Assembly: GCA_965153455.1 (NCBI GenBank)
Contig: OZ234501.1
Location: 2,914,001 to 2,978,000, forward strand
Length of the DNA: 64,000 nucleotides
Reading direction: 5' to 3'
Source of the DNA: Sphagnum compactum
Taxonomy: Eukaryota > Bryophyta > Sphagnopsida > Sphagnales
The notes under the pieces are model-generated. The model did no database searches and was not told the origin of the DNA. It was given only the letters and a program-made list of their open reading frames with translations. Positions 41,645 to 52,600 of this stretch are shown here, piece after piece. The position numbers and the translations under genes are program-made. Numbering within the stretch: the stretch's first letter is position 1; every line of letters begins with the position of its first letter.

Positions 41645-43321
41645 CTAGTTGTTGTTGTTGTTGTTGCTGCTGCTGCTGATGAGGTCTTTGATGGAGCTGT
41701 AGAAGTAGTGGGATTGGCCGGCAGGATCCGACAAGGCGTTGGCGGCCATCGCCGGGAAGTTCAAGAGTGCCCGCGAGCCGCGGATCTCCAGAGCGGCTCT
41801 GTCGTATGCCAGAGCCGCTTGCTCCGCCGTGTCGTATGTGCCTAGCCAACTGCGCGTGCCCTGCGCCCGGCTTGGATCGCGAATCTCCGCTGCGAATTTC
41901 CCCCACGGCCGTCGTCTCACTCCTCGGTAACATTGTCGAGGTTGCTGCAGTCGTCGCTGCACATGAGCTGCTGCTCGCTTCGATTTCGGCGCTGAGGTCG
42001 TATCTGTAGTCTTCTTAGTCTTGCAGACATGCGGATCATCAGCTCGACGTTCAAGATGATCAGGTACAGAATTAGGTTGATGTGCAAATTCTTCTTTTTC
42101 TTCTTCTTCTGTGCAGCTTGCTGCAGCTGGAAATTCCAAAGACTCCAGCTGCACAGTTTGCTCATGGACGTGATCCAGTACTTGGTGATCCTGTGGGAAA
42201 TCTGATATTGCAGTTGTGGACTCGTAACTGGAAAGCGGCGGCCCTGCTGCAAAGAATTGCTCTTGCGTAGTCGACTGATCAAACTCCGCGACATCGTCAT
42301 CTGCTGCAGGTAGTCGCGAATCATCAAAGCGGATACTAGCAGCAGCTAGATGGAGATTGGGGTTCTCACCATGAGTGCAGGAGCTGATGATCGAAGCTGC
42401 ACTAGTAGACACTAGTGGTTCTCCGGCGAGAATCCACATGTCTAGTAAATCTTCCGAGTCATTCTCTGCACAATCGAAGGACAGCCCGCAAGCTGGTTCC
42501 TGCGGCGACTCATGATGAGCTGTGAAAAAGCAGCAGCCCGCTGGTGGTGTATTGCACACCCGCCGCTTCAATCCACAGCTACTGATCAGCTGCACAGGAC
42601 TTCGGTTCAGTTGTCGACCAGCTGTACTAATCGTCTCGCGGGCTACATCCTCATCTCGACGTCGTCGAGCGCTGCTGCAACAATTTTGTCCGCCTAGATC
42701 AGATGGGTCGAAGCTGAAAGCAGCAGCAGCAGCTTCACGGCCGCCACGGGAGCTGCTGGGAACAGAAAGCCGCGGCAGCACAGGTTGACTCCGACTGCAA
42801 GCTGCACGCTTGATAATAGTACTAGTCTCTGCACTTATAATAGACTCCCGCAGCTCATGATAATCGCAGCACAACCCATGATGATTATGAGCAACTCCTG
42901 GATGCACTAGAATCATCTGCTGTCTACAAGCCTCCGGCAAACATGGTCGATCATCATCTGGGATCACATGATGAATCATTTGAATCCCGTTGTCAAAAGC
43001 TGCTGCTGGGATCATTCCTTCATCAGCTACTGCCGCGTGCAGCTTCTTTCTCCTCCTCCTCCGCGTCTGGGAGGAAGAATGATGGATGCGACCACGTTGT
43101 TGATGCTGCGGAGGGTGCAGGAACTTGGCTAGTGATCCGGTTGCTGCACCAGCACCAGCAGCAGAGATGAGAGCTTCGCAAAGAGCGTCATTGTCTTCCT
43201 CTCTTAGAAGATACTCGCTTATTTGTTCCAGTGCCTCTCTCGTTGTCGTCGTCGTTGTTGCGAGTGAAGCCTCTAGACTACTCACACACTGGAGCTCTGC
43301 ATGATCATGAACTATCGCCAT
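41645..43321 (-). CDS. AP2/ERF-domain transcription factor, ERF subfamily, intronless
   Basis: ERF factors bind GCC-box-type DNA and regulate ethylene, stress and developmental responses in the nucleus. A single open frame of 558 aa. The AP2 domain is at about residues 464-522: [19 protein letters not shown] (three-strand sheet), then [20 protein letters not shown] and [10 protein letters not shown]. Ala and Asp in [10 protein letters not shown] are the ERF rather than DREB signature. The long N-terminal part is rich in Ser, Ala and His with acidic stretches such as [11 protein letters not shown], plausible as an activation region; a basic [12 protein letters not shown] just before the domain may be a nuclear signal. 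The protein ends in Ser and Asn runs from a trinucleotide repeat. The ATG at 43,321 is the first in frame; the frame extends upstream only without an ATG. At 558 aa it is longer than most ERFs. I cannot assign a subgroup. Confidence 0.93.
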   Translation of the reverse strand: MAIVHDHAELQCVSSLEASLATTTTTTREALEQISEYLLREEDNDALCEALISAAGAGAATGSLAKFLHPPQHQQRGRIHHSSSQTRRRRRKKLHAAVADEGMIPAAAFDNGIQMIHHVIPDDDRPCLPEACRQQMILVHPGVAHNHHGLCCDYHELRESIISAETSTIIKRAACSRSQPVLPRLSVPSSSRGGREAAAAAFSFDPSDLGGQNCCSSARRRRDEDVARETISTAGRQLNRSPVQLISSCGLKRRVCNTPPAGCCFFTAHHESPQEPACGLSFDCAENDSEDLLDMWILAGEPLVSTSAASIISSCTHGENPNLHLAAASIRFDDSRLPAADDDVAEFDQSTTQEQFFAAGPPLSSYESTTAISDFPQDHQVLDHVHEQTVQLESLEFPAAASCTEEEEKEEFAHQPNSVPDHLERRADDPHVCKTKKTTDTTSAPKSKRAAAHVQRRLQQPRQCYRGVRRRPWGKFAAEIRDPSRAQGTRSWLGTYDTAEQAALAYDRAALEIRGSRALLNFPAMAANALSDPAGQSHYFYSSIKDLISSSSNNNNNN

Positions 43322-43612
43322 ATTCGCTTGAAAGTGGCTAAAAATATGTGTTTTTGTGTGGGGTTTTCTATTCGCCAAATTTCGAAGTTATATATATATG
43401 TAAATACAATTTAAAACTCGCCAGATTTCTCTATTGGGTTATAATTGGGTTCTAGTAAAGTATGTATGTAGCCAACTTATATCTTGTTTGTAGCCACATT
43501 TGGCTAAACTGCATTACTGATGATCGCCATTTTCAGCTACATCACGAAAATGAAAATAAATAAAATAATTAAAGAAAAATCCCTCTCAATCTTTACTTTG
43601 CAGAGCGAGAGA

Positions 43613-43748
43613 GACATGCATGATCTTAGAAGCAGCAGCTCGTCAAAATGGATTACAGAATTTGCAACGACAGGACCAAAAAAAACAGACATGCATGATC
43701 TAGGAGCAGCAGCTCGTCAAAATGGATTACACCATTTGCAACGACAGG
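43613..43748. repeat. Direct duplication of about 61 bp, spacing 75 bp, upstream of ERF
   Basis: Copies at 43,613-43,674 and 43,688-43,748 share GACATGCATGATCT, AGCAGCAGCTCGTC, AAAATGGATTACA and TTTGCAACGACAGG with few differences. GCATGC/CATGCA is RY-like. They lie 290-430 bp upstream of the ERF start codon. Confidence 0.85.
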
Positions 43749-44048
43749 GGGGAAAAAAAAAAAAAAAATTCACAATCTTACTCGTGTCATGAGAACAAAT
43801 CTGACAAGTAACAAACAACACATGAGTGTAGTAGATCTCCTGCAAAATCTCCTACCGCAAGATCGCATGAGACCTGCCTGCAGCGCACCAGCAGATTCTA
43901 GACTGGAAAAAATAAATTCACTGAAAAGAAGACGAAGAAGAAGAAGAAGAAAACTGAGCAGAACAAGAGATCAACAATTTAAGAGCTCGCTTACATTCAA
44001 GAGTGAGAGAAAATTATTTTTGCTTACATTCAAGAGCTATGTATATAT

Positions 44049-44091
44049 AGAGAGAGAGAGAGACACACACACACACACACACACGAAAAGA
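44049..44091. repeat. Compound (GA)n(CA)n microsatellite
   Basis: About 7 GA units then about 10 CA units, followed by a GAAAAGACAC block. Confidence 0.85.
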
Positions 44092-44929
44092 CACAGAGAG
44101 GAACTCCAGAAACCCAATTTGAGAAACGCAATTTGAGACTTAAAACACATGAAATTATGGTACTGATTCTGTCCAACACACTTTGAATATTCCACAAAGT
44201 TTTGAGCAACAGGTCTTTAATGCAAAACACGACAATCGAGGTACCTGGAGAGCCAACAAGAAAAAGATAGACAGATCAGGAGGAGGAGGAGGAGGAGGAG
44301 GAAGAGCTTGAATTATTATGGAGAAGAAGAAGAAGAAGCAACTGCTCAAACATACACTGCAAAGCCAAATAGAGAAACCAACCAAACCAATTCCAGTACA
44401 ACTTTTAAGAACTAGAGAATGTTGTTGCATCACTTTGTAACAAAGAGAAAAAGAGGGGCTCAGATTTTTCTCAATTTTAATAATGTACTCTCTTTTGCTT
44501 TTGTAAACCCTCCTTTGCTTTTATACTGGCAAAGCATGCAAGGGGCCTGTTCCTGTACTGGTGGCCAAAAGAGGAGGCACCTCATCCTCTCTTTGGGGCC
44601 TTGTTTGACCCTGTGATCGCTGTTTCGTCCCCAATATGAGTGTAGCCGTAAACTCAGGGAAATGGGGGGTACAATTTAATGAAACTGGGTATCAGTTCAC
44701 AAATACCTATTCTGAAGCCTTGATGTAATGAAGAAGATGAGCAGCAAGCAAGGTAGGGAGGGGTAAAGCTAATGCAAAAGTGGTGGTGAAACTCCCATGA
44801 CAACCAATTTTGTTGGTGAGAAAATCAGTTGGCATCCCTTTTTTCCTCCCTGTGTACTGTTTTCAGGCTGACTTTTGATTTCATCCTCAGTTTTGACAAC
44901 ACTTTCTCTGTGTTGTATTGTTTTCATGC

Positions 44930-45381
44930 TTTCATCCCCAGTTTTGACAAGATTGAGATGCAGTAGTATACACCCATTTTGGGGTACTTTACTACGAATA
45001 ACTCTAATATTCGACTCTTTGTGATTATCGTAGTAGTTAGGCAGGTTCGACACTCTCTCTCTCTCTAATGTTTTCATGCCGACTTTTGACTTCATCCCCA
45101 GTTTTGGCAAAATTGAGATGCAATAGTATACACCCATTTTTGGCTACTTTACTACGGATAACTCTAATATTCGACTCTTTGTGGTTTGGGTAGTACATAG
45201 GCAGGTTCAACACTTTCTCCCTGTGTACTGTTTTCATGCTGACGTTTGATTTCATCCCCAGTTTTGACAAAATTGAGATGCAGTAGTATACACCCAATTT
45301 GGGGTACTTTACAACACAGATAACTCTAATATTTGACTCTTTGTGATTACTGTAGTTGGTAAGCAGGTTCAACAATTTGAC
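44930..45381. repeat. Tandem repeat of about 160 bp, three copies
   Basis: Copies near 44,932-45,090, 45,091-45,252 and 45,253-45,381 (last shortened). Each has 'TCATCCCCAGTTTTG.CAA', 'TTGAGATGCA.TAGTATACAC', 'GATAACTCTAATATT' and 'GCAGGTTC.ACA'. A further partial copy starts near 44,850. No coding sense. Confidence 0.85.
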
Positions 45382-45484
45382 ACCAAATATTTAATAATAT
45401 TTTCTCCAGAGACTCTGGCAAATACATTAAAATATAATTTAATGTTCACTTTTTACTTATTTAGTACACCTGAATTAAGCTGAA

Positions 45485-45535
45485 TAATTTTAGGGTTTAA
45501 GGTTTAGGGTTTAAGGTCTAGGTTTAGGGTTTAGA
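45485..45535. repeat. Short telomere-like tract
   Basis: Several TTTAGGG or TTTAAGG boxes in tandem. Confidence 0.75.
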
Positions 45536-45602
45536 ATTCTTTTCCTCATAATTGTTTAGCACCCAACCTGCCTACCTACTACTAACCATACCCACACACA
45601 AG

Positions 45603-45750
45603 AGAATTATATAATCGGATTACACACACCATGGCTGACCTCTATGCAACTACTAATATAATCGGAGGGATTACACACACCACGGATGACCTCTATGCAA
45701 TTACTAATATAATTGGATTACACTCACCACGGCTGACCTCTATAATTACC
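45603..45750. repeat. Tandem repeat of about 57 bp, three copies
   Basis: The unit reads 'TATAAT(C/T)GGATTACAC.CACCA', then 'GG.TGACCTCTATGCAA' and 'TACTAA'. The third copy is cut short after 'GACCTCTATAATTAC'. Confidence 0.8.
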
Positions 45751-46889
45751 TGACTACGTTTTTTTTTTTCCCACCCGAGAAGTTGACACAAGAATTAATA
45801 GGGGGACTATAAATACATTACCATGTCAACCCCTAAATTGTGGTGGAAATTGCTGGCAACTACTCAACTTAGCACTATTCTATTTCCATAAGCAAGTTGA
45901 AAAAAAATCCTAAACAAGAAGGTCAAATTTGTGAACACCCCCGTTCTTCTGGTCTATTGGCTTTTTTGAATATGCCTTTGATTATCTCACATAACTTTAT
46001 TCATAGTTGAATACGAGATCGATCTCATCTGGCAATAGTCCCTAAGTACATGATCTCTCTAGTATCGTTACCAGGATTCACTAAAGAGTCTTTAAACACT
46101 GTAAATGCTCTGCTTTTATGGACATGACGCTGGTGATGTCAAGAGTAATAATTTATTGGTCGCATTTTTTGAGCACTTGGGTGTTTATGGATTCATCAAT
46201 GATAATGGGTGAATGAATGAACACTGAAGCTTAGATTATAAAAACAAACTGATCTGAAATTCTTGGGAACAATTAGCACTCTGTTAACTTTAAATTAGCA
46301 GAAGATTTTGAGAACTTTCAGTTGCGCACCGCACATTCTCATACTACAATTTGTTACATTAAACATACATATTCGAATGCTAATTCACAACAACTACTGT
46401 TAGTGTGATTTTTTAGGTTCCCAAATGATATAGGCTCTCTCTCTCACTTTGACAACGTATTCAATTGAAAGTTTAATTCATTAGTATCATCATCCTTCCT
46501 TGGAACAATATATGATTTGAGTTGAAATCGATTCTTGACTTTCTCTTTGCGATATGTCATTTGAGTTGAAATTGGTTCTTGACTTTCTCTTCATGATTCC
46601 AAGCCATTGAAATTGGGTTGAAAGCATTTCTCTTGGCTATTAACTAAAATTGGGTCGAAGACACTATTCTAGTTGGCTTTGACTTCGATTGCTAAAATTG
46701 CAAGTCAAGAAGCTAAGGAATGTTGCTATTTCATCTGGACATTATGGTGCCTGAAATCTTTTAATAAAAATTAGGTCAAAAATGGACATCTGTGCTTAAA
46801 TTTCACTGGTATTCTCTTCTCACACAACTTTGAACCTGATTTTCCAAGTTCCTAGTTCTCTTCAGCCAACACATAAAATCAATTGTGCC
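45751..46889. other. Intergenic DNA
   Basis: No gene recognised. Two near-identical stretches near 46,513-46,600 ('GAGTTGAAAT.G.TTCTTGACTTTCTCTT') form a short direct repeat. Confidence 0.45.
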
Positions 46890-47945
46890 CATGACCTTAT
46901 GATAAAGCTCAATTGTGAAAAATTATTTTAAAAATTTTGAATTAATTTCCAATGATAGAAATCAATCAATATTCAAATATCTCTCCCTCACTTTCGTTCT
47001 AAAAATTACAAAATCGCCTCCAAAGAAACCTTACCCCTTAAGTACTTTCCAACAATACCAAAGTGCTTGCCCCAATTTTTCCCAAAAATATTTAGTTTTG
47101 ATTATTTTGAGATTTCTTTGGAAAAAATGTTCAATATTCAATAACTCTCGCACCATAAGTCTAAACACTACCAAACACCCTTTGGTGCACTCATACTCAT
47201 CAAGGGCTTTCCAAGGATACCAAGAACATCAAGAGAAACAATGTGATTTGGGAGATCTCAATGTGACAAACAAAACAAACTACCTTCTTTAATGGATAGA
47301 CTAGTGTAACTTGTGCTACTATTTGGCTCAAGTGTGAACATGTTACCCGACTAAAATTTCTTTCCAAACCCATTTTTTGTAATTTAATTGAATCTCCAAT
47401 AACAAAAACTACTCAAAATTCAATATCTCCCACACCTTAGGTTTGGAAGATTTCCAAGTCCACTTTGTTAAATCCTACTCACTAAGGGCTTTCCAACAAT
47501 ACAATGTGCCCAAATTCTCATTAAATTTTTAGCTTTCATTTGAATGACTTTTCAATGAAAAAATTGTTCAAAATTCAGTAACTTTTCTGACATAGGTCAA
47601 CACATTATGAAACCAAACAGAGCACCCCTACTCATCAAGGGCTTTCCAACAATATTTTGGAGAGTGTGGCGAAAGGTGCCATGGTTTGGGAGGTCTCAAT
47701 GTGGCAAACAAAACAAACAAGGGGTAGTGTCACACATTATGGCCTTGCCATTTACATTAAAAAGTATCTTAAGGCAAAAGAAAAGAATTATGGAAACTCA
47801 AATATTTCACCATGCTAAAACACAATTTTTTTAAAAAAATCATCTAAAAAGAAACCAAAATCCTTCAAGATTTATAACTCTATAACTAATCTCAAGTTTC
47901 AACACAAGCCAATATATCACCTTTCAAAAATCCTCATATAAAAAT
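46890..47945 (+). repeat. Two tandem copies of dispersed family B joined to a copy of the 9.3-kb dispersed repeat
   Basis: 46,890-47,290 and 47,310-47,730 match 40,260-40,730. From 47,719 the sequence continues as the family at 9303 and 16,792 ('TATGGCCTTGCCATTTACAT', 'AATATTTCACCATGCTAAAA', 'AAAGAAACCAAAATCCTTC'). The junction suggests both blocks belong to one larger repeated unit. Confidence 0.6.
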
Positions 47946-48236
47946 TGCTGGATTCCAAGTTCTTGCAAAATGGGTTGGTAATTTGACTATAATCATGATG
48001 AATCATCCATCCATGGCAAAATTAAATTTGAATTCTAGTCCATACCAGAGTCAACAAGGTTATAAAAGGCCAGTTGAAAAATGTGAAAAGGAAATAATGG
48101 GGCCCTCTTGGTGTTTGGGGAACTTTCCATTTCTGCCTCTCAAGAGGTTTTGTCAGATAACAAAGGCCGAAAGTGTAAAGAAAGGTCAAGCCCCAAGCTC
48201 GGGGCATTGCCAAAATAAGGGGCTTAGGATGAGGCA

Positions 48237-48335
48237 ATAGGGTTTAGGGTTAGGTTTAGGGTTTAGGTCAGGTTTAGGGTTGGGTTTAGGGTTTAGGTCA
48301 GGTTTAGGGTTTAGGGTTTAGGATTTAGGGTAACA
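48237..48335. repeat. Interstitial telomere-like tract
   Basis: Tandem (T)TTAGGGTTTAGG with 'GGTCAGGTTTAGGGTT' variants, about 100 bp. The cleanest telomere-type run in the window. Confidence 0.9.
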
Positions 48336-49244
48336 GAGAGTCTGGCCCTATTTTGGGAATATCTTTCACTTGTGGGCTTTACCCATTATAAAGCACAAGG
48401 TGGACAATATCATGAACTTATCAATACATAGATCTCAAGGCTTATTATTAGGAGAGGATTTTTACATTATAAGTGAGTAAAGTGAAAACACATGTATTAG
48501 GGGGGCCAACTTGGGCAAGCAAATGTGCTTTTTTTTTTTCTCTTTCTTTTTTTTAAAAATAAATTTTAAGGGTACATTTTGTATTAGTTTGAAGGATTTT
48601 TTTTTCATTTCATTAATGTTTTGAAAAATACATAAAATGAATTTTCAACAAAACATCTCTAACACAACTCTTGTTATCTTTCAAAAGAATTTTCAACTAA
48701 AAAAATTATTTTTTACACACTTACGTTTTTTTTTGAGTGAAAAATCTCCTGTAGATATTTTTTGTGAATTCACATGAATGGAACTCTTGATAAAATTGAA
48801 ATTATATTATTATCTCATATTCAATCAATATCACTAAATATTTCATTAAATTTGGTAATTGTTTGAATAATGATTCCTTGAAATATATTTGCAATGTGTA
48901 ATATATTGTTACGAATATTATATTTTCAGAAATGTACTTTTTGATCATTTAATATCAAAAAAAATTGTAATTTTTTTTGGGTTTTTGAATTAGCTTATTA
49001 TGAATATATATATATATATATAAACTTGGTGAAAGTTCAAACACACGTAGTTTTGAAAAATAATATTTGCGAAAACATTTTTACTCAATGTATTGTTCTT
49101 TCAATTGAGATAAATTTCCCTTCCCCTCTTGTGGTAGGCATAAGATCCTTGCACTTCTCTAAAAATTCATTTATGAATATTAAGGTAAGAATTTTCTCAA
49201 AGGGCTTTATGTGTAAAGTTAAGCTTGAAGCTATAAAATTTCGC
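48336..49244. other. AT-rich DNA flanking the nested transposon
   Basis: Contains a (TA)n run at about 49,006-49,021. No gene recognised. Confidence 0.5.
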
Positions 49245-49671
49245 TAAAAATCAATGTTGTGCGGGTACCCGGAAAATCAGAGTACTTGGGTCCGGTTTTG
49301 GTTCCGGGTACCTGGAACCTAACCGGAACCAGACCCAGTCCCAGGAACCGGAATCGGGGGTAGCCAATTTTCTACTACCCGGGCAATTAACCGGGCCCCC
49401 AGTTCCCAAGCTGGATTTTTCAAGTAACTGGAACCGGGGTTCGATTATTTCAAATGTAAGTACCTGAAACCGGTGGGTTTTTCACAAGAAAACCTAGTTC
49501 CAGTTAGTAGTTTAAAGTTAGATTACTATTTAGGGTTAGGGTTAGTTTTTAGGGTTAGGTTAAGTCGTTCTCTTCTCTCTTTCGTTCCTTTCTTCTCTTT
49601 CACTTTCTCTCTTTCCCTCTCGTTGTTTTTAGTCTTTTGTCTCATTTGTTCCAGCCACAAAGAGAAAGATA

Positions 49672-52600
49672 GGTGAAAGATGGCGGCCTCGCCACCGCCG
49701 CCCGTGCTGCCACCCCTGGACAAGCACTACATCTTCACTAGGGTCATCGGCAACACCACCAAGCACGTCTGCCCGGCGTTGGCGTGCCGGGAGACGAACG
49801 TGTACATCAAGGGCTGGGCGTCGACCGGCAGCACCCTTAGGAGCCACGTGCAGACGCACCAGATGGACCTGGTCGACCTGATGAGCGACTACCTCCTCTT
49901 CTACCTCCTCTTCTCGGGCCTTAAGGCGTGCATCGTCTGCATCAAGCTGTACACCCCGTGCAACAGCGACGCGGAGTGCTGCCGTGATCACCGCCGCATC
50001 TTCAAGAACCAGCAGCAATCTAACACCAACCTAACGCGTCTGCTCGAGGAGCGCCGAAACATTGTCGGTCCCACTCAAGACGGCGTCGATCGTCTTGGCA
50101 ACAACTCTTCGGAGGGCACGCAAGGGCTGGCGCAGAACCTCAAACTGTCCAGCATGGAACAAATCCTGACTGCTACTCTACCCACGTCCGACTACATACC
50201 CAAAGACGCGATCAACGCCGTCAGTCCGCTCTGGACGACCATCCTTAACGAGTTCTGCGACCAGCCGACCAACCTGGAGCGCTGGCTATCGCACTTCATG
50301 TTCACCAAGACCATCCTGCCCACGCCCACCCACGGCGGCACCTAGCACGCGATGTCGTTCGCCACGCAAATCGTCAACCGCTGCGTCCAATGGCTGCAGC
50401 CTGGCGGTCAGGCCAATGTGCGTCGGCGATGGCCGAAGTCCGCCCGGCCCGCATCTCCGCCCCGTCCTACCGCCTCGAGGGCGACGAACTCATCATCCAA
50501 AACGCCAAGCGCGAAAAGAAGCTGGTGCAGTGTGCCAGGGTGGGCTGCACCGCGCACGCCCTGATGTCGTGCGGCGTGGCAGAATCGAGCGAGCGCACGC
50601 TCGGCAAGCTGCTGACCAAACTACAACAAGCCGACCTGCCCGAGACGCAGCCGCTGGTCGACCTCCCGGCCGGTCACAACTTCAAGAAGAGCTAGATCAT
50701 ACACATCGTCAACAGCATCCCGAAGGGCACCGCGCTGGGCATGGACGGCAATCGCGCCGAGTTCTACAAATACTGCGCCGCCACTCCGTCGGCCAACGCG
50801 ACGGACGCCTTTCAGCACGCGTACAGCCGCTTCATCAACGTGCTGGCGCAAGGCGCCTGGCCGGAGGCCATCGGCCCGTACTTTAGCGGCGGGCGGGCCA
50901 TCTTGCTCATCAAAGAGGCGTCCCAAGAGGTGCTACGTGCCGACCCGATCGAGTACGACATCCGCCGGCTGAATCTGATGTTGCTGGACCGACGCATCGT
51001 CGGCAAGTGCCTGCTGGACAAGGAGTGCGACACAGTCGCCGAGCTGCTGAACCCATTCCAGCTTGGCGCCAGTGTCGCTGGCGGGGCCGAGGCGATCGTG
51101 CACGCCACCAACATGCTGCGTGACACCATCAACCGCGAGACGCCTGCCGAGGTCCATCTGGACCTGCAGAACGCCTAAGGGCACTGCCTGCGCCAGACCG
51201 CCATTGACTCAGTCGTCGACAAGCTGCTGGGCATGGCGCGGTTGGTCGCCGCCGTCTACACACAGGCGGGCCGCCTGTATTACGAGGATCGCGTGTTCTC
51301 GCTGACATCCAGCGTCGACCAGGGCAACCCGCTGGCCGGCATCCTGTTCTCGTTGACCCTACACGCCTTCCTCCTCAAGGTGCACAACATCATCCTCGAC
51401 CTGCAGCTGAACGCATGGTACCTCGACGATGGCAAGATCATCGGCACGCTCAATGACACGAGCCGAGCCGTCTAGATGTTCGTCGACGACAGACCTAAGC
51501 ACGGCCTTCACCTGCAACTCCACAAGTCGTCGATCTCCAGCGACGCCGACGCGATCGACCTGCGGTACCTGTTCCCGACGTTGATAAAGTTCAAGACGTT
51601 CGACGATGGCCAGAAGACGCTCGGCTGTCTGATCGGCCCCGACCTGTACATGCAGGACTTCATCAAGGCCAAGATCGACAACATCTAGTCGATCCTCGAC
51701 CGCATCCCGTACATCAACGACTCGCAGACTGAGATGATCATCCTACGTGGGAGCGCCAACTCGTCCAAGATCAACCATCTGCTCCGCACCGTGCGCCACG
51801 ACCGTATCCGTGCCGAGCTGCAGACTGCTGACCAGAACTGGCAGATGGCAATGGAGGCCATACTCTCCGCCCAAATCGACAACCCACTCGCATGGAAGTA
51901 GGCTCACCTGCCGATCGGCAAGGCCAGGTTGGCCATTGGCATCGTCAAGGACCACCCCGACGCCGCCTACATCAACTCGCGCCTGGGCACCGCCGGCCTA
52001 GTCAACAAACTGCTCGGTCGCAACGACGCCGACGCGGACCCGACCAACGTCCTGAGCGCCGAGTTTGAGCGCCTGCGTCAGCGCGTCAACCCGGGCGACC
52101 TCGCCACCCTGGACAAGATCCTCCAGTTCATCCCCGAAGCGCCGGGCGCCGGCATCTAGTCCAAGATCATGCACCTGATGAACGAGGCCGAGTATGGCCG
52201 CATGTTCGTCATCAGCAACGTGCGCAACAAGTGGCGCTTCCTGTCTCTGCGCACCGGCTGGGCGTCGGGATACCTCACCGCCCTGCCGCTACCCTATCTG
52301 GGCCTCACCCTGCCACCGCGCCACTTCCAGCGTGTCGTCCAGTTCTGGCTGGGCATGAACACATGCCCAGCCGTCCACTGCCCGAAGTGCTGTCTGCACG
52401 TGATGGACCCGTACGGCGACCACGCCGTGACCTGCAGGCACGGGCCGCACACCATTCGCCGTCACGACTGCATGTCGTACGTGGAGAACATCATCGCCAA
52501 TGAGGCGGGTCTCAAGTCCCGCCTCGAAAAAACAAGCCTGATCGCCGGCCGCAAGGATCATCCCGCTAACGTCCTCCTTCCGATGTTCTGCACCGGCCAG

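Larger units (their letters stand above)
43322..44929 (-). promoter_or_regulatory. Upstream region of the ERF gene, repeat-rich
   Basis: Holds a 61-bp direct duplication (43,613-43,748), a (GA)n(CA)n tract (44,049-44,091) and GGA/GAA trinucleotide tracts (44,278-44,340). No other gene recognised. Promoter role inferred from position. Confidence 0.4.

Noticed and set aside
44917-45381. Minus-strand repeated peptide-like frames in the 160-bp array
   Set aside because: The open frames reflect the repeat period, and their translations do not resemble a known protein repeat.
49629-50018. Open frames opposite the GC-rich retroelement (also 50,621-50,926, 51,743-51,955 and 52,289-52,708)
   Set aside because: GC-rich coding DNA has few stops on the other strand; the forward frame carries the RT motifs and these do not.
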